A DNA stretch of 64,000 nt from Stappia sp. (GTDB lineage Bacteria; Pseudomonadota; Alphaproteobacteria; Rhizobiales; Stappiaceae), in contig NZ_CP157793.1 in the NCBI RefSeq assembly GCF_040110915.1, positions 632,939-696,938 on the forward strand. The letters run 5' to 3'. Shown here piece after piece: positions 9,007 to 17,146 of this stretch. Each line of letters starts with the position of its first letter. Positions within the stretch are counted from its first letter, which is position 1. Under the pieces are notes generated by a model that was not told the DNA's origin, searched no databases, and was given only the letters and a program-made list of their open reading frames with translations. The translations under genes were made by a program, and so were the position numbers.

Positions 9007-10185
9007 TCACGCGCTGCGATAGAGCTTCGTCATGGAGAACTCGCGGTGGCCGAGTGCCTCGGCGGCGGTGGCGCGGCCGTTGGCGGTGCGCGCGATCATC
9101 TGGATCAGCGCGTCGCCCGCCTGATCGATGGTCATCTCGCGGCTGAGCACCCCGGTCACGTCCACGTCGATATGCTCCGACATGGTGCGAAGCGTGCGCG
9201 GATTGCCCGAGATCTTGATCACCGGCACGATCGGATTGCCGATCACATTGCCCTGACCGGTCGGGAACGTGTGGATCACATAGCCCGCCGCCGCCATCAG
9301 CGTCACGCATTCGGCCGCCGCCGACGAGGTGTCCATGAAGTAGAGCCCCGGGCCCTTCTCCGGCGCCACCGCCGGCCCCAGCGCGTCGATATAGGTCGAG
9401 GTGCGGCCGATCTTCTCCAGATTGCCGAGCGCCTTTTCCTCGATGGTCGACAGCCCGCCCAGGATGTTGCCCTTGGTCGGCTGGCTGTCGGAGAGATCCG
9501 ACGTCTTGAAGGGTTCGATCACCTCGTCCTGATAGGCCTGGAACAGCGCCATGAACTTCTCGCCCGCCTCGGGCGTCGCCGCGCGCCTGACGCAGATGTG
9601 CTCCGCGCCGGTGATCTCCGAGGTCTCGCCGAAACAGCCGTAGAGCCCGTGCGGCAGCAGCTTGTCGTACATGTTGCCGACCGTCGGGCAGGACGACAGG
9701 CCCGTCGTCGTGTCGCTCTCGCCGCATTTGGTCGAGACCCACAGGTCGGTGAGCGGACAAGGCTCGCGCTCCAGCTCGCTCGCCCAGTGGACGAACTCCT
9801 TGGCCTTGCGCGAGGCCGCCGCGATGGTCGCGATGTCGCCGTTCTGCTCGATGGAAAAACCCTCCACCGGCTTGCCGGTCTTCGCGATGCCGTCGACGAT
9901 CACCCTGGTCCATTCCGGCTCGATGCCGATGACGACGACGGCGGCGACATTCGGATTGGCACCGGTGCCGATGATCGTGCGGAAATGGAGATCCAGATCC
10001 TCGCCGAACTGCAGCCGGCCGTAGGCATGCGGGATCGCCAGCGTGCCCTTGATGTTGTTGGCGACCGCCTCGCAGGCGGCGTTGGAAATGTCGTCCACGG
10101 GCAGGATCAGCACGTGGTTGCGCACGCCGACGCGGCCGTTCTCGCGGCGCCAGGCGCGGACTTCGAGGCTCTTGGGGTCCTGCAT
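9007..10185 (-). CDS. suyB: (2R)-sulfolactate sulfo-lyase large subunit (UxaA/altronate dehydratase family)
   Basis: This 392-residue protein belongs to the altronate/galactarate dehydratase large-subunit family, with [12 protein letters not shown] near the start, [18 protein letters not shown] in the middle and [10 protein letters not shown] near the C-terminus. SuyB with SuyA splits (R)-sulfolactate into pyruvate and sulfite. The sulfo-lyase reading, rather than altronate dehydratase, rests on the neighbours: an HpsN-like dehydrogenase, two more dehydrogenases, a TRAP transporter and a SuyZ-type exporter. The ATG at 10185 directly follows the suyA stop; an in-frame GTG at 10194 would overlap suyA by 7 bp. 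It should assemble with SuyA in the cytoplasm. Confidence 0.8.
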   Translation of the reverse strand: MQDPKSLEVRAWRRENGRVGVRNHVLILPVDDISNAACEAVANNIKGTLAIPHAYGRLQFGEDLDLHFRTIIGTGANPNVAAVVVIGIEPEWTRVIVDGIAKTGKPVEGFSIEQNGDIATIAAASRKAKEFVHWASELEREPCPLTDLWVSTKCGESDTTTGLSSCPTVGNMYDKLLPHGLYGCFGETSEITGAEHICVRRAATPEAGEKFMALFQAYQDEVIEPFKTSDLSDSQPTKGNILGGLSTIEEKALGNLEKIGRTSTYIDALGPAVAPEKGPGLYFMDTSSAAAECVTLMAAAGYVIHTFPTGQGNVIGNPIVPVIKISGNPRTLRTMSEHIDVDVTGVLSREMTIDQAGDALIQMIARTANGRATAAEALGHREFSMTKLYRSA

Positions 10186-10187
10186 GA

Positions 10188-10478
10188 TCACCACCGCTTG
10201 GTCTTGAGGTTGTGGGTGTGGACGTGGCCGCCCTTCGGGGCCGGGCCGGTCATGCGGCCGATGTCCTCGCCGTATTTGATCACCGTGTCGCCCTCGGCGA
10301 GGTCGACCAGCGCGACCTTGTGGCCGATGGGAATGTCGGCGTTCACCTTAAGGTGAAAGTCGCTGTCGTCTTCCGTCACCACGCACAGCATGTCCGTGCC
10401 GGCCGTCAGACCCTCCACAACGACAACGCCGACATTGTCGGCCCGGTCGTGAACGAGAAGATGTGGTTTTTCTCCCAT
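10188..10478 (-). CDS. suyA: (2R)-sulfolactate sulfo-lyase small subunit (SAF domain)
   Basis: This 96-residue protein is a single UxaA N-terminal/SAF-type domain ([15 protein letters not shown] ... IPIGHKVAL). In altronate dehydratases this domain is the N-terminal part of one chain; in SuyAB it is a separate small subunit, as here. It lies 2 bp from suyB and 11 bp from the zinc dehydrogenase gene, in the same direction, so one transcript is likely. A GGAGACATC ribosome site precedes the ATG at 10478. The C-terminus ends in a His-containing stretch ([14 protein letters not shown]) common in the family. Confidence 0.8.
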   Translation of the reverse strand: MGEKPHLLVHDRADNVGVVVVEGLTAGTDMLCVVTEDDSDFHLKVNADIPIGHKVALVDLAEGDTVIKYGEDIGRMTGPAPKGGHVHTHNLKTKRW

Positions 10479-10489
10479 CGATGTCTCCT

Positions 10490-11473
10490 TTAGGGGATGA
10501 GAACGAGTTTCGGCGCCGCCACGGCGCCGGCTTCAAGGTCGGCGAAGGCGCGCGCGCCCTCGCTGAGCGGACGTGTCTCGACCCAGTCGAGCGGCCCGAG
10601 GCGCCCGTCGAAGATCGCAGCCGCCGTCTGTCGGAAGTCCTCCGGCGTGTAGGTGTAGGTGCCGATGAAGGTGATTTCCTGCAGTGTCATGCGACGGATA
10701 TCGAGACCGCCATCGGACGATCCGAGCCCGATGTGCACGATGACCCCGCCCGGACGCACCGCCGCCGAGGCGGTGGCCCGCGTCGCCGCAAGCCCCACGC
10801 CGTCGATCACGAGATCGATCGCGCCGGGGGCGGGACCCGTGCCGGCAAGCGGGTCGTGGACCCGGAAATCGCCGGCCCGTTCCAGCACGGCGCGGCGGCC
10901 GGCATGCGGTTCGCCGATCCAGATTTCCGGTGCGCCCCGCGCGGCGAGCGCGAGAGCCGCGCCGAGCCCGATGGCGCCGCCGCCGAGAACCAGGCAGCGC
11001 GCCTCGGCAAGCGGTTTGACAAGCGCGCGCTCGCCGAGCCGCACCGCGTGCCAGCCGCAGGCGAGCGGTTCGGCAAGCGCCGCGGTGACGCTCGACACGC
11101 GGTCGGGAACCGCGACGAGATTGCCCGCCGGCATGGCGAGCCGCTCGGCGAAGGCCCCTTCGCGCGGCGGCATGGAGATGATCTGGCGATCGGCGCAGAG
11201 GTTGGCCCGACCGGCGCGGCAGTCCTCGCAGGTGCCGCAAGTGACCAGCGGATTGACGGTGACGCGGCTCCCGTCGGCAAGACGGCCGGCCGCCTCGTGA
11301 CCGAGGATGAGCGGGGCCGGCCGCCGGGCGTCATGCCCGAGATAGGCATGCATGTCCGAGCCGCAGATGCCGACGGCCTCGATGGCGATTGCGACGTCGC
11401 CGTCTCGCGGGATCGGGTCCGGAACGTCGCGCAGGGCGAGGGCGCGCGGCGCGGTATAGACGAGGGCCTTCAT
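10490..11473 (-). CDS. Zinc-dependent MDR-family dehydrogenase, probable sulfonate diol/sulfolactate step
   Basis: This 327-residue medium-chain alcohol dehydrogenase has the catalytic-zinc region GICGSDMH and LGHEAAG, the structural-zinc Cys cluster CGTCEDCRAGRANLC near residue 80, and the nucleotide fold LGGGAIGLG. It overlaps the upstream SDR gene by 4 bp (ATGA) and precedes suyA by 11 bp. In DHPS-degrading bacteria two dehydrogenases (HpsO and HpsP) act on carbon 2 to interconvert the DHPS enantiomers before HpsN. This gene and its SDR neighbour fit that pair, but which is which, and the exact substrate, cannot be read from sequence. The protein is cytoplasmic. Confidence 0.8.
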   Translation of the reverse strand: MKALVYTAPRALALRDVPDPIPRDGDVAIAIEAVGICGSDMHAYLGHDARRPAPLILGHEAAGRLADGSRVTVNPLVTCGTCEDCRAGRANLCADRQIISMPPREGAFAERLAMPAGNLVAVPDRVSSVTAALAEPLACGWHAVRLGERALVKPLAEARCLVLGGGAIGLGAALALAARGAPEIWIGEPHAGRRAVLERAGDFRVHDPLAGTGPAPGAIDLVIDGVGLAATRATASAAVRPGGVIVHIGLGSSDGGLDIRRMTLQEITFIGTYTYTPEDFRQTAAAIFDGRLGPLDWVETRPLSEGARAFADLEAGAVAAPKLVLIP

Positions 11474-12192
11474 TTCGCGGTGAACCCCCCGTCGACGTAG
11501 AGCAACTGACCGGTCACATAGGCGGACGCCGGCGAGGCCAGGAACACCGCCGGTCCGACGATGTCCTCGAGCGTGCCGTTGCGCCCGATGCAGGTCTGCG
11601 CGGCGTTGCGCGCCGCGCGCTCCGGATCGCCGAACACGGGGCCGGTCAGTTCGGTCGGAAAGAACCCCGGCGCCAGCGCATTGGCGGTGATCCCGTGCCT
11701 TGACCAGGCTTCCGCCATGGCCCTTGTGAGCTGGGCGATCCCGCCCTTCGACGCCCCGTAGGAGATCCCGCCCGGAAAGGCGCGCCGGCTCTGGAGCGAG
11801 GCGAAATTGACGATCCGCCCGTAGCCGGCCGCCCGCATCCCCGGCACCAGCGCCTGGGCGAGAAAGAACGGCGCCGCGAGATTGAGGTCCATCGTCGTGC
11901 GCCAGCCCGCGAGCGTCACCTCGTCGGCCGTCTCGCGGGTGTTGACACCGGCGGCGTTGAACAGGATCTGCGGGGCTCCGTGCACGGCCGCCACGCGCCG
12001 CGCGATGTCGGGGATCGCCTCAAGGTCGGAAAGATCCGCCGCAACACAGGCCAGTCCTTCCAGCGGGCGCCGGGCGACGCCGACCACCTGCGCGCCTGCT
12101 GCTTGAAGCGCGTCGGCGATGGCCCGGCCGAGGCCAGACGACGCGCCGGTGACGCAGGCGATGCGCCCCGCGACGGAAAACTCAGCGCTCAT
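11470..12192 (-). CDS. SDR oxidoreductase, first gene of the dehydrogenase-suyAB-suyZ unit
   Basis: This 240-residue classical short-chain dehydrogenase has the NAD(P) motif TGASSGLG at about 16, the NAAG motif (FNAAGVN) and the catalytic Tyr-Lys in YGASKGG, preceded by Ser in NFASLQ. It starts the second catabolic transcription unit of the sulfonate cluster. A LacI-type operator lies 36 bp upstream of its ATG, and its stop overlaps the zinc dehydrogenase start (ATGA). By analogy with the HpsO/HpsP pair it likely oxidises or reduces carbon 2 of DHPS. Other SDR substrates are possible. A GAGGATC ribosome site precedes the ATG. Confidence 0.8.
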   Translation of the reverse strand: MSAEFSVAGRIACVTGASSGLGRAIADALQAAGAQVVGVARRPLEGLACVAADLSDLEAIPDIARRVAAVHGAPQILFNAAGVNTRETADEVTLAGWRTTMDLNLAAPFFLAQALVPGMRAAGYGRIVNFASLQSRRAFPGGISYGASKGGIAQLTRAMAEAWSRHGITANALAPGFFPTELTGPVFGDPERAARNAAQTCIGRNGTLEDIVGPAVFLASPASAYVTGQLLYVDGGFTAK

Positions 12193-12227
12193 GCGATCCT
12201 CCCTCTCGCCGCATCCGGGTGAGTGGT

Positions 12228-12245
12228 AATGGAAGCGCTTACATT
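12228..12245. promoter_or_regulatory. LacI-family operator upstream of the SDR-suyAB-suyZ unit
   Basis: AATGGAAGCGCTTACATT differs at one base from the operator at 17041-17058 next to the lacI-type gene and contains the classical AAGCGCTT core. It lies between the end of hpsN and the SDR start, 36 bp from that start. It implies that the downstream unit has its own promoter under the same regulator. Confidence 0.75.
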
Positions 12246-12266
12246 TTCAGGCAAATGGACCATGCC

Positions 12267-13574
12267 TCACTCCGTTGCCTGAAGGTCGAAGCGCTCGCCC
12301 GGAAACCACTTCTCGAGGCGCACGTCGGCGGTGCGGGCGTGGCCCTCCATGCCCTCCAGACGGCTGATGCGGGCGGTGGCTTCCGCCACGGGACGGGCGC
12401 CCTCGCGCGTGGCCCGCTGCCATGTCACGATCTTCATGAACTTGTGCACCGAGAGCCCGCCGGTGTAGCGCGCGGCCCCCGAGGTCGGCAGCACATGATT
12501 GGTGCCGGATGCCTTGTCGCCGAAGGCCACCGTGGTTTCCTCGCCGAGGAACAGGGAGCCGTAGCACTGCAACCGGTCGAGCCACCAGTCGAGGTCGGCG
12601 GCCTGCACCGTCAGGTGTTCCGGCGCGATGGCGTCGGAGACCTGCGCGACCTCTTCCCGGCTGTCGCAGACGATCACCTCCGCATAGTCGCGCCAGGCGG
12701 CGGCGGCGTTCTCGGCGTTGGTCGGCGGCAGGGTCGCGATCAGCTCCGGCACCAGCTGCATGACCTTGTCGGCGAGCGGGCGGTGGGTGGTCGCCAGCCA
12801 GACCGGCGAATTATAACCATGCTCCGCCTGGCCCACGAGGTCCCAGGCGACGATCAGCGGATCGGCGGTCTCGTCGGCGAGGATCAGACTGTCGGTGGGG
12901 CCGGCGAACATGTCGATGCCGACGCGGCCGAACAGGATGCGCTTGGCCTCGGCGACGAACTGGTTGCCGGGGCCGACGAGAATGTCGGATTTCGGCTGCC
13001 CGAAGAGGCCGAAGGCCATCGCCGCCACGCCCTGCACGCCGCCGAGCGCGAGGATCGTGTCGGCGCCGCACAGATCGGCGGTGTAGACGATCGCGGGGTG
13101 AATGCCCTGACCCGGACGCGGCGGCGAACAGGCCGTGATGTGGCCGCAGCCGGCGACCCGGGCCGTCGTCACGGTCATCAGCGCGGAGGCGATATGGGCG
13201 TAGCGTCCACCCGGCGCGTAGCAGCCCGCCGCCTGACAGGGGATCGCCTTCTGGCCCGCGATCAGCCCCGGCACCACCTCGAGCCGGGTTTCCCTCAGCG
13301 TGTCCTTCTGCGCCTCGGCGAAGCGGCGGACGTTGTCGTGGGCGAAGCGGATGTCGTCCTTCAGCTTCTCCGGCACGCGGGCGGCGGCGGCGTCGATCTC
13401 GTCGCGGGTCAGGACGATGTTGCCCTCGTACTTGTCGAACTTCGCGGCATATTCCATTGCCTTGGCGTCGCCGCCGGCCTCGATCTCGTCGAGGATCGTC
13501 TGGACGGTGGCACGCACGTCGCCCGCATCGTCGGACGAGCGCTTCGGGGCTTTCTTCAGGTAATCAACGGCCAT
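12267..13574 (-). CDS. hpsN: HpsN-like sulfopropanediol 3-dehydrogenase (histidinol dehydrogenase family)
   Basis: This 435-residue HisD homologue keeps the family zinc ligands and catalytic residues: QAEHGYNSPVWL, AIAPEHLTV, GDKASGTNHVLPT and EGMEGHARTADVR. True HisD is encoded separately at 55286-56581, so this copy is unlikely to serve histidine synthesis. HpsN oxidises (R)-DHPS in two NAD-dependent steps to (R)-sulfolactate, the substrate of SuyAB encoded next door. It is 12 bp downstream of the TRAP large-subunit gene. The start at 13574 follows a GAGG site; the frame is open for four more codons upstream without support. Identification rests on family and context. Confidence 0.8.
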   Translation of the reverse strand: MAVDYLKKAPKRSSDDAGDVRATVQTILDEIEAGGDAKAMEYAAKFDKYEGNIVLTRDEIDAAAARVPEKLKDDIRFAHDNVRRFAEAQKDTLRETRLEVVPGLIAGQKAIPCQAAGCYAPGGRYAHIASALMTVTTARVAGCGHITACSPPRPGQGIHPAIVYTADLCGADTILALGGVQGVAAMAFGLFGQPKSDILVGPGNQFVAEAKRILFGRVGIDMFAGPTDSLILADETADPLIVAWDLVGQAEHGYNSPVWLATTHRPLADKVMQLVPELIATLPPTNAENAAAAWRDYAEVIVCDSREEVAQVSDAIAPEHLTVQAADLDWWLDRLQCYGSLFLGEETTVAFGDKASGTNHVLPTSGAARYTGGLSVHKFMKIVTWQRATREGARPVAEATARISRLEGMEGHARTADVRLEKWFPGERFDLQATE

Positions 13575-13586
13575 GGTCGACCTCAC

Positions 13587-14918
13587 TCACTTGTAGATGT
13601 CTGGAAGAAGCGCCGTCGAGATCGCCGGCACATAGGCGATGACCAGCGTCACGATCAGCATGAAGAAGACGAAGGGGACGGCCCAATAGGCGATCTTGAG
13701 GATCGACTCGCCGGTAAGCCCGGACACCACGAAGAGGTTGAGCCCGAGCGGCGGCGTGATGAAGCCGACGCCGAGCGCGGTGATCATCATGATGCAGAAC
13801 TGGATCTCGTTCATGCCGATGTCCTGCGCCAGCGGCATCAGAATCGGGGCGAGGATCACGATGTTGGGCGTGGTCTCCATCACGCAGCCGGCCGCCACCA
13901 GAATGCAGATCATCATCAGGATCAGCACCCAGGGCTCGTCGCTCACCGAGGTCGCCGCGGCCACGAAGCCCTGCGGCACGCCGATGATCGCCAGCGCCTC
14001 GGCGAGCGGCACGGAAAACGCGATGATCGGCAGGATCACCCCGTTCACCTTGGCCGAGCTGACCAGCATGGCGGGAAAGTCCGAAAACTTGAGCGTGCCG
14101 AGCATGAAGCCCATGGCGATGGTCACGACCACGGCCGTGGCGCCCGCTTCCGTGGGCGTCAGGCGGCCGGAGAAGATGCCGTAGAAGATGATCCCGGGCA
14201 CGATGAAGGCGTACCAGCCGGAGGCCAGCGCCCGGCCCAGCCGGCCGGCCCATTCCGAAAAGGTCATCTGCCCGCCGCCTTCCCAGCCGTAGAGCCGGTT
14301 CATGATCACATTGGTGACAAGGATCGACAGCAGGATCGCGAGACCCGGGACGACGGCCGCCAGAAACAGCGTCGAGGCGGAGATCCCCAGCACGAGACCG
14401 ATGATGATGTAGGCGATCGACGGGGGAATGAGGATGCCGGTGCAGGCCCCCGCCGCCACCAGCGCACAGGCATAGGGGCGCGGATAGCCCGATTCCACGA
14501 GCCGGTTGATCGTCATCCGCCCCACAGCCGCGGCGCCCGCCGCATCGGAGCCGGAGATGGCGGCGAACATGCCGCAGACCAGCACGGTCGCCGACCCGAA
14601 GCCGCCCTTGGCCCAGCAGGTCAGAGCTTCCGCCACATCGAGGAATTTTCGCGACAGGCCCGTTCGTACAAGCGCATCGCCGGTGAGGATGAACAGCGGG
14701 ATGGCGGTGAGCGCGAAGGCGTCGATGCCGGAAAACAGCCGCTCCCCCACGAGGCTGAGCGGCAGGGCGCCCGACCACACCAGCATGGTGATGGCGGCCG
14801 CGCCGATGGCCGCCCAGACCGGAACGGCCAGCGCCACCAGCACGACAAAGAGGATCACCGATGCATAGAAATCCCAGCCGAGTTCGACGGTCTGGGCGCC
14901 GAGTTGACCCCACATCAT
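13587..14918 (-). CDS. TRAP transporter large permease (DctM family)
   Basis: This 443-residue, very hydrophobic protein has some twelve membrane helices and DctM hallmarks (LTAIPLFILTGDAL near 80, ISGSDAAGAAAVG near 130, GACTGILIPPSIAYIIIG near 160). It is the Na+-driven channel subunit of a tripartite TRAP transporter. It works with the DctQ subunit (14932-15447) and the TAT-exported DctP subunit (15567-16715). Its location directly upstream of hpsN suggests uptake of a C3 sulfonate such as DHPS, as by HpsKLM in Cupriavidus. Tandem ATGs (14918, 14915) follow a GGAGGG site; the first is used. Confidence 0.9.
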   Translation of the reverse strand: MMWGQLGAQTVELGWDFYASVILFVVLVALAVPVWAAIGAAAITMLVWSGALPLSLVGERLFSGIDAFALTAIPLFILTGDALVRTGLSRKFLDVAEALTCWAKGGFGSATVLVCGMFAAISGSDAAGAAAVGRMTINRLVESGYPRPYACALVAAGACTGILIPPSIAYIIIGLVLGISASTLFLAAVVPGLAILLSILVTNVIMNRLYGWEGGGQMTFSEWAGRLGRALASGWYAFIVPGIIFYGIFSGRLTPTEAGATAVVVTIAMGFMLGTLKFSDFPAMLVSSAKVNGVILPIIAFSVPLAEALAIIGVPQGFVAAATSVSDEPWVLILMMICILVAAGCVMETTPNIVILAPILMPLAQDIGMNEIQFCIMMITALGVGFITPPLGLNLFVVSGLTGESILKIAYWAVPFVFFMLIVTLVIAYVPAISTALLPDIYK

Positions 14919-14931
14919 GGTCCCGCCCTCC

Positions 14932-15447
14932 TCAGTCGAACAACATGTCGCCTTCGTAGACGGGACGTCCGCCTCGAAGATCCTTGATGTCGCGCAGGAA
15001 GGACTGCACCAGGCGGAGCATCATCAGGGCAAAGCCCAGCGGCACCGCCGCCAGGAACCAGACCTGGCTGATCCGCAACCCGTGGGTGACCGAGCCGAAC
15101 TTGGCCGAGACCAGCACCGTTTCGAGCGACCAGTAGAAGGCGATGATGGCGACGATGAACATCACCACGTCGCCGAACACGTAGAGCGCGCCCTTCACGC
15201 GCCGGCCGACGTAGTGCATCAGCACGTCGATGCGGATGTGCGCCCGCTCCTTGACCGCCGAGGACGCGCCGATCCAGGCGAGATAGATGAAGGAGTAACG
15301 CACGATCTCCTCGCCCCAGATTGACGAATAGGCGAGCAGTTCCCGCCGCATCACCTCGATGAACATCGTGGCGACCAGCATCACGTAGAACACGAGCAGC
15401 AGCCAGCGCTCGGCGTTCCTGTCTATGGCCTTGAGGGTGGCTCGCAT
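14932..15447 (-). CDS. TRAP transporter small permease (DctQ family)
   Basis: This 171-residue protein has four predicted membrane helices and the DctQ-type central motif EEIVRYSFIYLAWIGAS with a following VKERAHIRID. The small permease pairs with DctM in the inner membrane. It lies 13 bp upstream of the DctM gene and about 120 bp after the DctP gene, all leftward. A GGGAGACG ribosome site precedes the ATG at 15447. Substrate assignment (sulfonate) is by operon context only. Confidence 0.9.
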   Translation of the reverse strand: MRATLKAIDRNAERWLLLVFYVMLVATMFIEVMRRELLAYSSIWGEEIVRYSFIYLAWIGASSAVKERAHIRIDVLMHYVGRRVKGALYVFGDVVMFIVAIIAFYWSLETVLVSAKFGSVTHGLRISQVWFLAAVPLGFALMMLRLVQSFLRDIKDLRGGRPVYEGDMLFD

Positions 15448-15566
15448 GCACGTCTCCCGTTGGCTGAGCCGCGTCAGCCCGCGGTGCGCCTGAAAAGGCG
15501 CACACTCGTTTCAATCGTGACGAGGAAGGCGCGGCGGCCCCGACGCGGGGGCCGCCGCGACGCCGG

Positions 15567-16715
15567 TCAGGCGTCGTGCACGTAGTAGCGGCCCATGGTG
15601 CCGGCGGCCTCCTCGAGGCGGGCGAAGGCCTCCATGGAGCCGGCCAGTTCGACCTTGAAGTCGTCCCATTCGGAGCGCTGGTAGCCGCCGGCGGCCTGCC
15701 ACTCGGCCAGCTGGTCCTCGCTGAGGGAATGGAACTGCACGCCGGACTTGGCGAGCTCCGCCATGGCGTAGGCGCGGGCGGCGGGAACCTTGGCGAGGTT
15801 CTGCTGGGCGGTCACCTCGCCGGCGAACTCGATCCCCTCCTGCACATCGGCGGGCAGGCCGTTGAACCACTCCAGGTTCATCGAGAACACCTGGCTGTCC
15901 GGCACGGCCTGGGTGAAGGTCACATGGGACAGGATGTCCTTGAAGCCGAAGACGTAGAGCGCGCCGACGGAGGGATCGAGCGCGTCGGCCACGCCCTGCT
16001 TGATCGCCGAGGGGGTCTCGCCCCAGGCGACCGGGGTCGGGTTGGCGCCGACCATGCGGTAATACTGCTGCAGCATCTTGGATCCGGGTACGCGGAACTT
16101 CACGCCGCCCATGTCCGCCGGGCTGATCACGGCGTCTCCGCCCTGGCGCACGGCGACGACGCGCGGGTCGATGACCACGTAGAACAGCGCCTTGAAGCCG
16201 GCGGCCTCGATCTTGGGATGGACTTCCGACTTCCAGGTGTCCGAGGTCACCAGGTTGGTGAAGCGCTGATTGGAGCCGCAGAAATAGGGCATGTTGATCA
16301 GGTCGACGGCGCTTGCGAAGGGCGCGAAGTTCGACAGCGAATGCTGGGCGCACTGGATCGTGGCGCCCTGAACGGCCTGCACCAGCGCGCCGCCGGCGCC
16401 CAGCTGGCCGCCCGGCGCCAGCTTCACGTAGACCTTGCCGTTGGTCGCGTTCTGGATGTTTTCCTTCAGGTCCAGCTGCATGATCGGATAGGACCGCGAG
16501 GCGCCCAGCACATAGGCGGTGGCGATCGTCATGGTGTGCTCGGCCGCCGCCTCGCGCTCCCGCTCCTCGCGGGCCGTCTGCGCGACCGCCTCGTCCGACC
16601 ACAGCGTGCCGGCCGCGCCGGCGACGACGGCGGCGGTAAAGGCGCCGCGTCCGGCGAGCTTGAGAAAGTTGCGGCGCTCGGCGGATGCGAGCGTTTCGGT
16701 GTCCCTAAGTGTCAT
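15567..16715 (-). CDS. TRAP transporter periplasmic binding protein (DctP family), TAT-exported
   Basis: This 382-residue solute-binding protein starts with a twin-arginine signal (ERRNFLKLAGRGAFTAAVV), indicating export of a folded protein. The mature part has the DctP features GGQLGAGGALVQAVQ and a ligand-anion Arg in KFRVPGSKM. It captures the substrate for the DctQM permease. The start at 16715 has a GGGAGGAG ribosome site; the open frame continues upstream but would bury the signal peptide. A DHPS or related sulfonate ligand is inferred from hpsN and suyAB in the same run. Confidence 0.9.
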   Translation of the reverse strand: MTLRDTETLASAERRNFLKLAGRGAFTAAVVAGAAGTLWSDEAVAQTAREEREREAAAEHTMTIATAYVLGASRSYPIMQLDLKENIQNATNGKVYVKLAPGGQLGAGGALVQAVQGATIQCAQHSLSNFAPFASAVDLINMPYFCGSNQRFTNLVTSDTWKSEVHPKIEAAGFKALFYVVIDPRVVAVRQGGDAVISPADMGGVKFRVPGSKMLQQYYRMVGANPTPVAWGETPSAIKQGVADALDPSVGALYVFGFKDILSHVTFTQAVPDSQVFSMNLEWFNGLPADVQEGIEFAGEVTAQQNLAKVPAARAYAMAELAKSGVQFHSLSEDQLAEWQAAGGYQRSEWDDFKVELAGSMEAFARLEEAAGTMGRYYVHDA

Positions 16716-16747
16716 GTGAAATCTCCTCCCAAGGTCGTTTCGGCCGG

Positions 16748-16969
16748 TCACGCGGGACCGGACTGTTTTTGGCCACCGGCAGCGTTCCGGACCGCGCGCT
16801 CGCGCTGCAGGATGCCAACGACGAACATCAGCGTCGCGGCGAACAGCAGGAGCATCTCGCCGACATCGTCGAGAAACGCGGCGCGGGCGAACGCCCCGAG
16901 CGCGACATTGGCAAAGAACGCCGCGAACAGCGCGAGCGCCGCCAAGAGCGCCGGATAACCGGTTTTCAT
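16748..16969 (-). CDS. Small two-helix membrane protein, first gene of the TRAP-hpsN operon
   Basis: This 73-residue protein is almost entirely two hydrophobic helices (LLAALALFAAFFANVALGAF and MLLLFAATLMFVVGIL) joined by a short polar turn, with a basic C-terminal tail. It follows a strong GGAGGAGACG ribosome site at the ATG 16969 and precedes dctP by 32 bp in the same direction, so it is probably translated and co-transcribed. It is not recognised as any named family. Possibilities are an accessory subunit for the TRAP permease or a membrane protein needed for sulfonate or sulfite handling; neither is proven. Confidence 0.7.
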   Translation of the reverse strand: MKTGYPALLAALALFAAFFANVALGAFARAAFLDDVGEMLLLFAATLMFVVGILQRERAVRNAAGGQKQSGPA

Positions 16970-17020
16970 GATCGTCTCCTCCCCAGAAGACAGGGCGTCT
17001 CCCATCGCCCGTAATCACCA

Positions 17021-17058
17021 TGGTAAGCGTTTGCATGACGAATGCAAGCGCTTACATT
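17021..17058. promoter_or_regulatory. Double LacI-family operator between the TRAP-hpsN operon and lacI
   Basis: Two sites lie 20 bp apart centre to centre (two helical turns). The site at 17041-17058, AATGCAAGCGCTTACATT, is a near-perfect palindrome. The site at 17021-17038, TGGTAAGCGTTTGCATGA, is a diverged copy in opposite orientation. A further 12-bp palindrome AAATGCGCATTT is at 17083-17094. They sit in the divergent control region, so the regulator can repress both the TRAP operon and itself. Confidence 0.8.
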
Positions 17059-17146
17059 CTCTTTCCTGGCCGAAATTGTCCAAAATGCGCATTTGTCGGC
17101 CCTCGGGGCCATGGTACCTAGGGACCCCGTTCACAAGGAACACCCC

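Noticed and set aside
9007..10478. Altronate or galactarate dehydratase (UxaA) for the SuyAB-like pair
   Set aside because: Possible by family, but there are no uronate genes nearby and all neighbours fit sulfolactate; the sulfo-lyase reading is favoured, not proven.
12267..13574. Reading the HisD-like gene as a second histidinol dehydrogenase for histidine synthesis
   Set aside because: A canonical hisD is at 55286-56581 in its usual context, and this copy sits among sulfonate genes with HpsN-like features.
12219..14987. 922-codon + strand frame across hpsN and the TRAP large subunit
   Set aside because: Low-complexity His/Arg/Gly-rich composition antisense to two clear genes; a shadow frame.
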